From Anastatus disparis (lineage: Eukaryota; Arthropoda; Insecta; Hymenoptera; Eupelmidae): DNA of 64,000 nt. The DNA lies in NCBI GenBank assembly GCA_017163975.1, contig JAFFSR010000243.1, positions 1,922,001 to 1,986,000 on the forward strand. Reading direction: 5' to 3'. The notes beneath the pieces were generated by a model that was given only the letters and a program-made list of their open reading frames with translations, had not been told where the DNA came from and searched no databases. The first letter of the stretch is position 1. Every line of letters begins with the position of its first letter. Positions 1 through 12,539 of this stretch are shown here, in pieces. The position numbers and the translations under genes were made by a program.

Positions 1-1090
1 ATGCGATAATTGGTATTTTAATAATTATACAAGGATATACAATCGACGACTTCCTTCAGATGCTTTACTATTGAAAGCGCGATACCATATCCTAGTCATA
101 AATGCAACTTATAAAAGTACAATAATCGACGACGTTCGCTGGATGCTTTACCATTGAACGTACGATAATGTGTACTTCAAAGATAAGATGTATTATTACC
201 TTTATTATCTGAAATTAGTGTAAAACTGATTTAATTTAATGAATTTAGAGTCATTTTCAATAATTTTAAATTATTAAATTTATTTAATATAATTAATCTT
301 TTTTTAAATGAATTAGAAATATACAATAATTTATTTAAATAAACAATTAAATGAAATGAGAATCTTATAGTAAGCTAGTCTCTACATGTTGTTGCGCAGA
401 GAGACGGATCAAAAATCCGATAGAATACATCTTAGATGTTACATGATCGAACATCTAAGAGAGAATGAGAGAGCTTGGATGGATTCACGCTCTTTTATGT
501 TATTTCATAAACCTTTTATGAAGTTCTCTTTCTCACTAAAGAATCATACATTAGGAAATAGAATGTTCGATAAAATTCATTTTATATATTTGCCAAAGAA
601 ATATTTAATTAGGATAAATATATTTGTAAAAGAAACATTCTATTTCCTTTACATTTCAAAAAACTATTTTTAATAATTTATTTTATTATTTATTAACTAA
701 AAAAGCTAATTTTTTATATTTTATATTATATCTTCAAACTTTAAATAGAATAATCATAATAGGAATTGAATGTTCTATTTATGTATAAACAATTATATTA
801 ATAAGCTACATCTTATATATTTTATTATTAACAATCAAATATTGCTAATACTTTTTCTTTAAAAGAAATAGAACATTCCATTTCTATATTTATTTCACTA
901 TATCTATATATATACATTTTGAGTTATCTCCATTATTGGCCTCAGTAGATAACTATGAAGTCCTACTTATACTTTTAACGTAATTTAAATTTATTATTAC
1001 AGAAAATTATTCTATGTCTTAAATAATGTCCAATTATTTATAAAATATTCATATTCAATTTAATAAGTCTATGAAAAATTGATATGAGCC
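1..1090. other. AT-rich intergenic DNA with short diverged repeats
   Basis: No gene is visible. Between about 40 and 175 two diverged copies of a roughly 80 base unit lie head to tail, sharing the core ATCGACGAC and ATGCTTTAC. Between 555 and 885 a short motif close to GAAATAGAATGTTC recurs four times in both orientations (near 558, 637, 765 and 868). The 95-codon open frame at 386-673 has no recognisable domain and its composition follows the AT-rich surroundings, so I do not call it a gene. Confidence 0.5.
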
Positions 1091-1096
1091 GTTACA

Positions 1097-1169
<73 letters not shown>
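1097..1169. repeat. (TA)n microsatellite
   Basis: About 70 bases of almost pure alternating TA. A short (CA)n tract follows at about 1219-1249. Confidence 0.95.
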
Positions 1170-1173
<4 letters not shown>

Positions 1174-1393
1174 TACATTTTGTAATTTTTCACTTTCAAA
1201 TTAAAGCCTAATGAAATACACACACGCACACACACACACACACACACAAATACATACGCATACACACGTGAATTATTAAAATTTAAAATTTACATAAAAA
1301 TTGAACAAAATATAGATATACATATATACACATAAATTTTTAAATATATCAACTTCAAATTAAAGTTCAATGAAATACCTTATTTTATTTTAA

Positions 1394-1768
1394 GGGGATG
1401 TAAAACGGACACTACACCTGTACTCATAAATTTGGCCTATCTTTTCATCATATTGCAAAACTTGAGGAAAAGAAATGCTTTAGCTTGTTGTATTTACCAT
1501 GAAGATTATTCAGTTAAATTTTCAAATGAATTTATTCATTAGTTTTTCATAATTTTGGGTACCAATATTATATATTAAAATTTTTAGATTTTGTATAAGA
1601 AATCTAAAATTCGGAGAAACTAATGAATGAATTTATTTCAAAATTTAACTGAATAATCTTCATGGTACATACTACAAGCTAAAGCATTTATTTTCTTAAA
1701 ATTTTGTAATAAAATGAAAAGATAGTCAAAATTTATGAGTACAGGTGTAGTATCCATTTTACATCTCC
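1394..1768. mobile_element. TTAA-flanked MITE (foldback)
   Basis: Inverted arms begin GGGGATGTAAAAC on the left and end with the complement (CATCTCC) on the right, and run about 150 bases each. TTAA stands directly outside both ends (1390-1393 and 1769-1772). A TTAA target duplication is the hallmark of piggyBac and Kolobok-type elements; I cannot say which. No coding capacity. Confidence 0.8.
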
Positions 1769-2046
1769 TTAAGACACGTATACACTTACACTCAGTTTAA
1801 AAAACACGTAAGAAGTACTTAAAATTAAAATTACTCAGAATTGAAATTATTAAAATTATTAAATTATTTTTTAAACACCAAAATAATATATTTTCATCCT
1901 GGCAATGAATTGGTTCAGCCGAGCAATCTGGGCATAGCCACGGACCGCAATCCGCATACCGTTTCCACATTCTAATGCGTTGGATATAGAACGGTTTTGA
2001 AAACCCTCAGCAGATATCATGATTTCTGCGGGGGTGATCAATATTT

Positions 2047-2632
2047 TTATTTTCTTGGAGGCGACGCTTTCAACGCCTTCAACCGTAACTCCCTCAACGC
2101 CTTAAGCCAATATAGTTTTTTTACGTCGACCAAACGGTGTTGTCTGGCTTCACTGGACCGCACAGAACAATATAAATTTATAATTTGTTCTTCGATGTCG
2201 TTTTCTTCTTCTATTTGCCGACCCGGAGGCTGGTGATCCGGGTCGTCCCTCATTGTATTGGTGTTCGTCCAATATCCAGAATCGGCATCACCGTCGATAT
2301 TATTATCCCCGATTTCTTGTTGATGTTCTTGTTGTTGTTGCTGCTCCATATCTTGTTGTTGTTCTTGCTGCTCCAAGTCTTGTTGTTCTTGATGCTCCTG
2401 TTACTACTCTTCCTGAGGTTGATAGTGGTCGTCAACCACTATCAACTGACTCCTCGGTAGCTGGCTCGTTCAGGAGCAAATATTGATTAATTGGTATTAA
2501 AAATTGGACACCAAGGTTAATATAGTTGACCAAGGATGCAATGTCTACCACCTGGCTATCTTGTTGGTGTCCTGCAAAATTGTCGTTGTTACCGGCTATT
2601 ACAGGCAAATTGACATTGACTTGACCCAACAT
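2047..2632 (-). pseudogene. Unrecognised Q-rich protein fragment, broken
   Basis: I do not recognise this protein. Reading the minus strand, one frame runs from an ATG at 2632 to a stop at 2432 (66 codons, hydrophobic centre, acidic end). A second frame continues from about 2400 to a stop at 2047 with a run of Gln/Glu/His repeats, then an acidic stretch and a Leu/Arg/Lys-rich end. The frames differ by one base and are separated by two stops. The join lies at a small perfect palindrome (2429-2452, GATAGTGG...CCACTATC), which may mark the lesion. Base composition here is less AT-rich than the surroundings, which favours a once-coding origin. It could be a host gene fragment or part of a degraded element. 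Confidence 0.35.
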
Positions 2633-2639
2633 TTTTATT

Positions 2640-3180
2640 TCTTTTTAAAACGCGATAATAACTTTTGAGATGCCTGCAGTAGACTGATCACGAGACTACG
2701 CCCGTAGCTATTAAAACTTAATTTACACCACCACAGAATTATAAAAAACTGCATTGTTTTTTCAATTTTCTCACTGAAACTGATATTAAGATACTTTTTG
2801 CGAGAGATAATTTTAAAATAGGTTTAATATTTCAAATTTCAGAAGGAATGAAATCCGAATAATGCCAATGTAGGTGGTAAAGATATTCTTATTTCACTGC
2901 GAACTAGTGGACACAGTGCTGATTTCGTATAAATAATTCTAAATCGTCTAGAAAAATTGTATTTAACAGATAACACGTATGTTGAGGGTGCATCTAATAC
3001 CAAAAATTTAAAAAAAGTCACATACCACTCTCACGCTACGCGTGTCAACTTGATTCCTTTTCCGCAAGAAAAGATGAATTTGAAACAAATTCAAAAACCT
3101 AACACCGCCTGGAAAAATTTATTTTACATTCACAAGACGTATATAGGACTGCTTATTTTGTAAAGCTTAAAATTTTAGCG
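2640..3180. other. No recognisable feature
   Basis: AT-rich sequence without a convincing gene or repeat. Short open frames on both strands overlap each other and show no domain. Confidence 0.4.
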
Positions 3181-3299
3181 TGAGAAATGTCTCTCACTGT
3201 CTCTCTCTTTTTCCCCTATTTTATCATTATGAAATAAATAAAAATATATGTATATGTATATATATGTATATATATCTAAGCCTCTCTCTCTCTCTTGCC

Positions 3300-4230
3300 G
3301 TAAGTAGCGCCATACGTACTTTTTTCGCTCCTCTCAAAACTTGTCTTAAACATTATTTTTTCACTTTGCGGAGTGGAATTTTTTGCAGGGAATCGTCCTA
3401 CTTGGAGTCTGAGAGTGTTGGCCTCATTCATTTGTATTTTGCAATTGCATTTTGGACTCTGGACGATTTCTTGCTGTGGAAGTGCAGTCTATCAACACCA
3501 ACTTGATTTTTTTCTTGACGTTACTGTGGATTCTGCTGCTGCCTGTAAAAGTTGCTATGGGCCTGCTTTGGTTATTGACTGTTATGTTAATTGCATTATG
3601 TTGTGTACATTGCATCACAATTTCTCTTATATTTTAACTGAAACATAACCTCAATCTTTTTTGGCGCAATCATATACTGCAAGAAGGGTCATATTTATTT
3701 GGCGCTGATAGATCCATCTCTCGGATAATCTATACACTAACTTCATTGTCCTTTTGGAAGAAATCTAGTGGTAACAACGTGGAATTTGCTGCATGCCTGC
3801 TTTAGTTGCTGTATGTTACAATAGTGCAGTATATTGTATGCAGATGCATTGCAGCTTGTTTTATCTATTGTCTACAACCTAACCTCAATCTTTTTTGGCG
3901 CAATCATATACTGCAAGAGGAGTCTTATTTACTTAGTGCTGGTGGCTCCATCTCTTAGATAACGTGTATATTAGCATCTTTGCCCGTCTATATGATATTT
4001 AATGGTAACTTCTCCAGTTAAGGCGCTTTTCCACTATTATCTTTTGCTCTCTCTAATCACAGTCCTACGAATCTTACTCTGTTACAAATTAAGCTGCTTT
4101 TCCACTTACAACAACTAAAACTTAGAAGCAACTCAGAGTGCATTTATTAAGCTGCTTATCCACTTTTAAATATACAACTTGCACCAAATTTAAAATTTAG
4201 GATTCGTTTTGATTAAGCTGTTTTCTAATC
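3300..4230 (+). repeat. Probable LINE 5' UTR with tandem direct repeats
   Basis: Two direct copies of a segment beginning AACCTCAATCTTTTTTGGCG lie at about 3647-3741 and 3881-3975, inside a repeat unit of about 234 bases. They stand directly upstream of the PHD-finger ORF at 4231. Tandem promoter-like units in front of ORF1 are common in LINE 5' UTRs, so I read this as the 5' end of a second CR1-like LINE. From 4020 to 4200 a short phrase GCTGCTTTTCCACTT also recurs. Confidence 0.45.
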
Positions 4231-4504
4231 TTGGAGGTCACTATGTCCAATCAATGTGGTCTCTGTTTTAAGAACTTTAGTGCTGCATCCAAGTCTCAGC
4301 TTTGTGGTCGCTGTGTTAAGACTTATCACAGCTCTTGTACTAAACTGCTCATAGTCAGAGATAATAATGACCAACAAATGAAGGCATGTAACTTTTGCAT
4401 AGCAGCTGTAAATCCTGATTGCAATCGATCACGTTCTAGTTCTGTGGGTTCTATAAGTGATGTCTCAGCTTCTCTGTCTGTGTCGCGTACTCCAACTCCG
4501 ACTC
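4231..4504 (+). pseudogene. CR1-like LINE ORF1, N-terminal PHD-finger fragment
   Basis: The reading frame starts at ATG 4231; a second ATG at 4243 fits the position of the first cysteine pair as well. Within the first 65 residues it carries Cys and His in the spacing of a PHD-type zinc finger (CGLC, CGRC, YHSSC, CNFC), followed by a Ser/Thr-rich linker. The same arrangement stands at the N terminus of ORF1 in the LINE at 16.2-21.8 kb. PHD fingers in ORF1 are known from CR1-group non-LTR elements. The frame runs into an inserted MITE at 4505 and I find no LINE coding sequence after it, so this copy is truncated. The last 36 or so codons of the open frame belong to the MITE. Confidence 0.6.
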
Positions 4505-4891
4505 TTACGTGTTCTCTAAAAAAAATAGATGAAACACGCATGTTTATTATTATGTATTGTATGCGCCCCACGTTTTTTTTATTTCAAATCATTATTCATT
4601 TTTCATTTTATTACACATTATTTTATACTTTTTGGTTCATTATAAAAACGTAGTACATTAAAAAATTTTTTTTTTATTTTTAATATTATTTTATACTTTT
4701 TAGTTCAATTAAAAAACGTGGTAGATTGAAAATTTTTTTTTTATTTAAATATTATCTTATACATTTTGGTATTATTATTATTATTAATAATATTATTTAT
4801 CGTGTTGTCCAACAGTGCATATTATATAGCATATATATTGTTGTCAAGGGACTAAAACGTGTTTCATCTATTTTTTTTAGAGAACACGTAA
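4505..4891. mobile_element. MITE with TTACGTGTTCTC termini
   Basis: Inverted ends of about 33 bases (left TTACGTGTTCTCTAA..., right its near-perfect complement ending GAGAACACGTAA) enclose about 320 bases. The interior has three diverged direct copies (near 4613, 4685 and 4750) of an AT-rich 70 base unit. The target duplication is not separable because the ends are themselves palindromic. It interrupts the LINE ORF1 fragment. Confidence 0.75.
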
Positions 4892-5029
4892 TCGCATGGT
4901 GAGTTTCCCATTTTGACGATAATGACGCCATTAGAAATTCAACCAAGATTTATTGTTTTATATATTGTTAGACCATAAAATGAATAAAATACAGTCTCCA
5001 ATTTTATATGTATAGTAGAAAATGCTGTA

Positions 5030-5560
5030 ATTTATGTCTAATTGCAATACATGACAAGTTAAAGAATTTTAAAAATTTTCGAAGATGGTTAGACATTAAT
5101 GTTAAAAGTATATCTATATATAAAATCTTCAAATCTTCAATTTTGCCAATATCTCCGTATATAATTAAATATATTAATATATTTTTCGGTGGGAATATAT
5201 ATTTTTAATTATATTATCCAACAATGAGTGCAAAAATATAATATTGAATATATTAATATATTAATATATCAAAAAAGGATTTTTAAAATTTTCGAAGATG
5301 TTTAGACACTAATGTTAAAAGTGTATCTATATATAAAATCTTCAAATCTTCAATCCAACATCTCCGTATATGATTGAATATATTAATATATTGTTCGGTA
5401 GATATATATATATTTTTTATAATATTGCATTGTCATCCAGTTCTGAGCTATATTTAAAATTTCAAGTCTCTAGCTCATCGGGAAGTTAGTTTACAATCGG
5501 TTGCAAAATTTGTACCGAACAGACAGATAGACAGACAGACAGACAGACACCACCAAAGCG
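5030..5560 (+). repeat. Two tandem copies of a ~210 bp unit, then (CAGA)n
   Basis: Copy one at about 5063-5215 and copy two at about 5278-5430 share the cores TTTTCGAAGATG and TATATAAAATCTTCAAATC. They are followed by GGGAAGTTAGTTTACAATCG and a (CAGA)n tract at 5521-5551. The order unit, conserved block, CAGA tract is common in dispersed arthropod repeats, but I cannot assign a family. Confidence 0.55.
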
Positions 5561-5585
5561 AGTTAATAAAAACGTAGTAAAATAG

Positions 5586-6245
5586 AATGCTCACTCACCC
5601 TGAATCACACTATTTATAACTTGCAATAAAAAAAAGTCATTACAAAGTATCAACCATTATTTCAAACAAATTTGTCAGGATATACATTCATACATGTTTT
5701 AAAGTACCCAGTTGAAAAAATTCATATAAATTTTAATATGAATTTTTATATGAATTTTTAATCTGAATTTTTCATATGAATTTTTTATACATTCAATATA
5801 TATTTTGGTTTTAATTTTTATAAATTGAAAAATTCATATAAAAAATTGCAGGTTGGATTTTGAAGTTTTTTCATACTTTTCCCATATAAAAATAATGAGA
5901 TTGTCACCATGATTATTATTCATTTAAATTTTTCATATGAAATTTTCATATAAATTTTTTATATGTATTTTTCATATAAATTTTTTATATGAATTTTTCA
6001 TGTAAATTTTTCATATGAATTTTCGAATGTATAAAAATGGAACAAAAATGCTTATTGAATATAGGAATAATTCATTCGAAAAATTTATATTAAAAATCGA
6101 TATGAACTTTTTTAACAGGGTACTTTAAAACATGTATGAATGTATATCCTGACAAATTTGTTTTAAATAATGGTTGATACTTTGTAATAACTTTCTTACT
6201 ATTACAAGTTATAGATAATGTGATTTAGGGTGAGTGAGCATTCTA
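5586..6245. mobile_element. Foldback with nested TA-flanked MITE
   Basis: The outer inverted arms are about 120 bases (left from AGAATGCTCACTCACC, right ending GGGTGAGTGAGCATTCT). Inside, at 5705-6122, lies a MITE with ends TACCCAGTTG and CAACAGGGTA (element C here) made of many short inverted phrases such as TTCATATGAA. The same arm plus element C recur at 26.34-30.88 kb, and a fragment of C at 13.10 kb. Confidence 0.7.
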
Positions 6246-6249
6246 TTTA

Positions 6250-7190
6250 TAACAGTACAGATGAATAATATAAATGTGAATAACAGCTAAATGATCATAT
6301 TCTTTTATAGACTTAGTGGATAATAGACACTGACTTGAATTTTATTTCTCGAGTCTTGTTGAAATTAAAGTACCTATTGATCTATGTACTTGGGATAAGT
6401 TTTAGGAAATGAGTGATTCTAATTCTTGCTGTATGTTTTTAGAGTAGCTTATTATATTCACATTGGTAAATAATATTCTCATTTTATGAAAACTGATTTT
6501 CATTTTAATTTGAATTCATCCAATGATATGACAGCAATATTTGAATCTAATCATGTATAAAAACTTAAAAGCCATTTTAACAAATAATTAAAATTAGCAT
6601 GTTACAGACATTGTCATATATTAATATTAAATGAATTCATTCTCATTGTCAGTGATATACGATTAAACTCATGTCAGTTTTGGATGTATTGATATACCAT
6701 ATTTTTTGAGGTTGTACAAGTCGAAATCCCCATAAAATAAACATATATTTATCACTTCTACGTTCAGCCATAACAATCTTCAAAATTATTTTTACTTTAA
6801 TTACAATAAATGTATACTAAAAACATAGAAATGCACTTTCTTAAACAATTATAAGATTTTTTTCACCTATTATTGATACAATGATTTCATAAATGAACAC
6901 ATAAAGTCAATTTATTTATTTTCAACATTTATCTCACTTCACAGTAACACAGATTTGATAATTCTGAAATTGAGTAATCAATTTATTATTTACAGTCAAA
7001 AAATTTTGCAAACCAATACTTTTATGTTGTAAATACAATAAAAAATCCAAAAATATGTTTTACAAAAAAATATCGATTTCCAATATCGGATCAATAATTT
7101 ATAGATTTCATATTAATGGTCGGAGAACTACGCAAAATAAGATTTTTTTGTTTTAAATAGTGTAACTTTAATAGATATGATATTAAAAAA
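6250..7190. repeat. Long inverted arm L1, immediately 5' of the polymerase gene
   Basis: This 0.9 kb segment has its inverted partner in pieces at 14,498-14,950 (pairs with 6730-7190), 23,385-23,797 (pairs with 6310-6740) and 26,282-26,345 (pairs with 6245-6312). The partner is interrupted by a foldback, the LINE and element G. The arm ends about 20 bases before the first polymerase ORF, so it may be a Polinton terminal repeat. No coding sequence is seen in it. Confidence 0.65.
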
Positions 7191-7208
7191 TTTTTAGAGC
7201 TGCAAAAC

Positions 7209-10200
7209 ATGATGAAGGATAGTGGTGGGGATAAGTTACTGATGAATCTTCTATCAGCAGAAGAACAGCTGTTAAATTCGAGAGATCCCGCACTACTGCC
7301 ACCCACCAAAGAAGTACGAGAAGTTATAAATTCGTTCGATGATCACGTGACTTATGATCATAGTACTCCAAATACGATGTTGGAGGGGGTAATTGCTGAT
7401 ACTGCAGCGCCACCACCACCTAATGAACCGTTGCCTGGTTGCTCTTACTGAAATGAGTAGGATATACAAACGTCGAATAAAATAGTTTCACCTGAAACTA
7501 CATTATCTGCAATATCGACACCAGGTACGGAAAATCTCGACTATTAGATGTATGTAATTTTATAATTGTATTAATTCTTAAATATTATTGCACGGTATTG
7601 TGGATGAATGTCTTTAACAGGAAGATGGTACTTTTTCTCAGAAACACATTACCATTCATGAAGAAACTTCACGATATTACAAACAGTTTAAGCTTCAAGG
7701 GTGTCAATAAAGAGTGTTGGTATTACCTCGACCAGCTAATGCAAATGTATATGGTTAGTTGGAGACCGCTATGAACGATTTATATCATCACATGTGTGAA
7801 TATGCACAGTCATCAGATTATATCGGCATGACTATAAGCTCTGAATGTCTCGTGCACGGACCTATATGGATTTCTTTTAGACTGCTTCGTGATTTTCACT
7901 GGTATATTTATCCGAACTGATAGCTAGTATAGCGCAGAGTAATCATGGTTTCGAAATTGACAATGAAACGAATGTTCAAGTCAGTACTGTGACTAAACCA
8001 GAGGGCCGGGGTCGTATGTCTCTCACGAGTGAATCAGTTTTCAAGAAATCCATTCTAAATATTGAAAATAGCGACAGTATTTGTCTTCCACACTCGCTAG
8101 TCGCTGCTCACGTATACGCCATACGTGGTCGAACGCATAGTGGAACTTTCCATGACAAATCGAATGAAATGAGACATCATAAAGCACAATATCAGAAAGA
8201 CAAGCATTAAAACTTGTCAGAGCTGCGAGAGTTACGATACCCGAGACGGGCTGTGGTATAGGGAAGATTAAATTATTTCAAGAATATTATGCACTATTCA
8301 GAGTCACAATCGTCGTTTATTCATTTTAAAATTTTGCTTATGGATATAGGCTGCTTTACGATGGTTCACGTTTCGTACACGACGCTGGTAATGTCGTGAG
8401 ACATACTCTAAATATCATGTATTATAAAAATTCTAGACATTACTAGCCAATTTTAAATTTACTCGCAGCGGCTGGGAGTCGAGGCTACTGTATATCTTGC
8501 AATAAAAAATTTAGTTTATACGGAAAATCATAAATGTGAACAAAAATGCTATAAATATTTACAGAAGCCTCCTTGTGATATAAACCAGGAAAAAATAAAA
8601 TACTTCCAATGTAGCAGAGATTTTTACGGTACCGTTTGTTTTAAAAATCATAAAAATTCAAAATCTTTTCATAGTTCTTGGTCGGTATGCGAGAGTATAA
8701 AAATTTGTCGTGTATGTAGTAAAACAGTGCGCATCAACGATGAAGAACCACATGATTGTAATACAATATTTTATAAAATATGTAATGGTAAAAGACCAAT
8801 AGAACATCTTTGTTACATGCAGCCTATTGTCGATGAAAAAGGGTTCATGATGAATAAAAAAACAGTTCTTTATTTATATTATGATTCTGAGACTCAGCAT
8901 TTAGAGAATCTGAGGCTGTGAGGCTGAAAAAGTAAGGCTGTATGTACCAAATTTGTGTGTTGTCCAGCAAGTGTGTAGTTACTGTTTGAACGATGAAAAT
9001 GTATCAAATTCTTGCAAAGTATCGACCTCGTGAAACAGCTAGTCGATTTGGCCTTGACACCAAGAAAAGATTACAAACAAATCATTTGTATAGCACACAA
9101 TGCGCAGGGTTTTAACCCTTTGAGGGGTGGTGGTACATATATGTACCACCTCTTTCGCCTTGGTTTTTCTCGTACTTGCAGTACATTTTGTCAACTTGTA
9201 AATGCTTACAAACACTTTCTAGACTCTTGCGACTGTAAGGTATTAAGGCCCGGCACAATTTATTAATAATTTATATAATTTAAGTTTTTTTTTAAACAAT
9301 TAACGTGGAAAAACGCGTTTTTTCAGATAAAAATGTGCCCCTCAAAGGGTTAATACACAATTTATTTTTAAACATGTAACAGAACGTAAAGATCTGAGAA
9401 ATAAGCGAAATGTAATTTGAAACGGGTCAAAAATAATCATAATGGAAATTTTATCGGTTAAATTCATAGATTGTTTGAATTATCTACATATGAGTTTAGC
9501 TGGACTACCAAAAGCTTACGGTCTTGTTAATATTGAGAAAGTTACGTTTCCTCATCTTTTCAATACACCGGAAAACCAGAATTACGTGGAAGAAATGCCA
9601 CCAATTTGTACTTTTTCGCTAGATTCGATGAACATCAAAGAGCGATGCGAATTTATGCAGTGGTATAACAAAAAAAAAGCTAAAAATTATATATTCAATT
9701 TTAGAAATGAAATTATAAAATACTGTAAGCAAGATGTAAGAATTAATAGAAAAAATTTTTTTCAAAAAGATACAATAGGTATTATACCTCAAGGTGGCTA
9801 TAGACAAGCAAATAAACAATCTATAAAGGCGATGCGATGGTTGTGCTGGATGGAAAATGTGCTGAATCGACAAATTCAGTATACTGTTCGTGGACGAGAA
9901 AAGAGGCTTCCCAAAGGCCCTCTAGTAGACGGATATTGCGTACTTGAAAATAGGAAGAAAATTGTTTCACAATTTCGCGGGTGTAATTGGCATGACTGTG
10001 TGTGGTTTTACACAATAAACCGAGACTCGAGGCTCGTAAATGGTGAAAACATGGACGAACGTTTCGAGAGAACCACGCGGATATCGAAAAAAATATGAGC
10101 CCATGGCTATAAATTTATCCAAAAGTGTGAGTGTAATTTCGATCAAGAGTACTCGAAGAACGAGAATATGAGACCGTACATTGAAGATGAGATACGAAAA

Positions 10201-11378
10201 TAACATGCACCGCTAAATCCTCGAGAAGCATTTTTTGGCGAACAAACGGGCAATACAGTCAGAATTTACGATGCAAAAGAGGGCAAAAAAATAAAATACA
10301 TGGACGTGTGTTTGTTGTATCTGTATATTTGTAAATCTGGGCGATATCCCATTGGTCATCCAACTCTCTACGTGGGCGAGAATGAGTGTCGCATTCTCGT
10401 GGGTTAAACGAATGACATAAGTCACGTTAAAAGTCTTATTAAATGTGAAGTATTGCCGCCGCGAAATTTATATCATGCCCGTTAAAATGTATAATAAGCT
10501 TTTATTTCCACTATGTCCAACATGCGTTGAATCGTTGTATAGCACAGATTGTGATCATGAAAATGTTGGTGATCCAGTTTTTACCGGTAAGTAGGTGGCT
10601 GACGAGTTAAAAAAAGCCGTTCAAATGGGCTATGTAAACAGAAAAATATTTGAAATATGGTCTTATAAAATTACTTAGTACAACAAAGCCACGGATCAGG
10701 GTGGCCTATATTTCCAACTTATATTGATAGACTTTTCGCTGAGAAAACGTACGCGTTGAGTTACCCATCGAAATGTGCTAACGGTGATGAAAACGCGATT
10801 GCTCGAAACATTGAAGAATTCGTGCGACAAGAGGGTTTAAATTATACAAAAATCGAATAAAATATAATGCTGGCCTGAGATCCATAGCAAAACTGTGTCT
10901 AAATTCAGTGTGGGATAAATCGACATAATGTAACGCGTATTGTATTATGATACTGATTCTATTGTATATGTAAGTCGCGTGAGTGAGTACGATGTGGAAA
11001 CAGGACCGTTATTGGATGACTTAACCGACGAATTGGCCTGTCATGGCCTTGGAACGAGTATTACATCATTCGTCTCTAAAGGACCAAAATTTTACGAGTA
11101 CAAATATTTGACCCCAGATGGCGTCGGAGGATGTGTTTGCGAAATCGAAGGCATCTGGCTTGATTCGTCGGTAAGTCAAAAAATAAACTTTGATTGCATA
11201 CGGAAACTTGTTACCGGCAAAATAACGCTACTTTTTGCTAATTACGACGCTACAAGACGTAAACGATTTCATGATGTTGTAACACGACCTGAATTTAAAA
11301 TATGTAAATCCGTATATTCGAAGAGACGCTTGGTAAATAACAAGCTTAGACATCCATAAGGCTATAAATCTAATCAAA
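7209..11378 (+). pseudogene. polB: Polinton-type protein-primed family B DNA polymerase, broken
   Basis: This encoded the replicative, protein-primed DNA polymerase of a Polinton/adintovirus-like element. Visible in order: an N-terminal stretch (7209-7451 and 7625-8215), a Cys-rich zinc-binding region (8530-8780), exonuclease motif I (YYDSET, near 8875), exonuclease motif II (HNAQGF, near 9100, split by a MITE), exonuclease motif III (YCKQDV, near 9722), polymerase motif A (MDVCLLY, altered from the usual DxxSLYP pattern, near 10,300), motif B remnant (KLCLNS, near 10,890) and motif C (YYDTDS, near 10,945). It ends near 11,378. Lesions include several frameshifts (near 8000, 8920, 10,100), stops, an in-frame loss of some tens of residues after exonuclease motif III and a larger loss between motifs B and C. 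A possible short intron (GTATGT at about 7552 to AG at 7620) precedes the conserved part. The gene is dead. The family call is from motif order and is firm; the 7209-7451 piece as its start is less sure. Confidence 0.85.
9116..9349. mobile_element. piggyBac-type MITE inside polB
   Basis: Ends are CCCTTTGAGGGG and its complement CCCCTCAAAGGG, with TTAA on both sides (9112-9115 and 9350-9353). Removing the element and one TTAA rejoins the polymerase frame exactly at exonuclease motif II. Short TIRs beginning CCCTTT next to TTAA fit piggyBac-derived MITEs. Confidence 0.9.
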
Positions 11379-11649
11379 TAATAAATAATTGCTGATATAT
11401 TATTACCCAAATAAAAATATTATATACATATATATCGCACATTCTCTCTTAAATCGAAGGATAAAATTTTTTTTTCCCTAAAAATTAGTAAAATGGTTCT
11501 TTTCCATAGTATAGACCACTCAGAATTTTTGTAGATCTTTTTAGTACATATTTTTAGAGCTACAAAGCTTCAAAGTTGGGCTGAAAACAATTTTTTTAAC
11601 CTTTTTGACCAATTTTAGGCTAAAATTACTTAGTTGGGTTGCGTTTTAA

Positions 11650-11880
11650 CCCTTTCAGTCACGAATTATTTTCGCAAAAACACGTATTTCTTACCATATT
11701 TTAATTTTTTAGATTTATTTACAATTATATATTCAAAATATATCATATGATACTTATAAAATGAACACTCATTTATATGAAAATGCAAAAAGAATAAAGA
11801 TTAAACTTAAAGTGCGAATAAAACAATAAAAAAAAGAAAATGAGAAAGGGTGCCACTATAGTGGCTCCTGTGACAAAGGG
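11650..11880. mobile_element. piggyBac-type MITE in arm L2
   Basis: Ends CCCTTTCAGTCAC and GTGACAAAGGG with TTAA at 11,646-11,649 and 11,881-11,884. The inverted partner arm near 31,610 has one TTAA at the same point and no insert, so the empty site is present in the window. Confidence 0.88.
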
Positions 11881-12539
11881 TTAAGAATATATTACTGAAA
11901 AACTTTTTTGTTTAAAATATTCTAAATTTTGAGAAAAAAGTAATTTATAAGTGCTAATGTAGCCATTCGCTGAGCTAAAGTCATTTAAGACATTGAAATA
12001 CCACTTTTCAAGGTTTCAAAACATGATTCTATGTCCAAAAAACTCATCGAAGCAGGTAATATATGTATAAATATGGTCTAAAAATTTCAGAGTGGACATC
12101 CTTGGCGATCCCTTAGAAAAAATAAAAATGTAATTAAAAATAATGAAAAATGTGATTTCTAGCTGAATTTCTTTAGTTTTAAACTTGAAATTATTTCCAA
12201 ATAATTTGCAAAATGATACTACGCAAGTTGTATTAAAATTAGTTTATTCACTTTTTTTATAGAATTGATCACTCCATTTCAGAATTATCGAAATTTGTGT
12301 TACTCAGAAGTGGGATAAAAGTTGAAAATTGAGCACTTAACAAGTGTTATTGATGTTTGTTTAGTATTTATTAAGTTCAATATAATCATATTTCGAAGAT
12401 AAATAGCATCGCTTAAGGCTCTTTATTGATTCTGCATTTAAAATGGAAAAGTATGAATCAATTTACGTATTCAAATATTATTACGGTGTAAGAGACTTTT
12501 TATATTATTTTTCAATTACATAAATCATTAATAGGTATT

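Noticed and set aside
386..673. 95-codon open frame
   Set aside because: No domain, AT-driven composition, and it contains the repeated GAAATAGAATGTTC motif of the surrounding non-coding DNA.
3180..3648. Overlapping frames of 60-108 codons on both strands
   Set aside because: Short, mutually overlapping and without domains; the region reads better as LINE 5' UTR.
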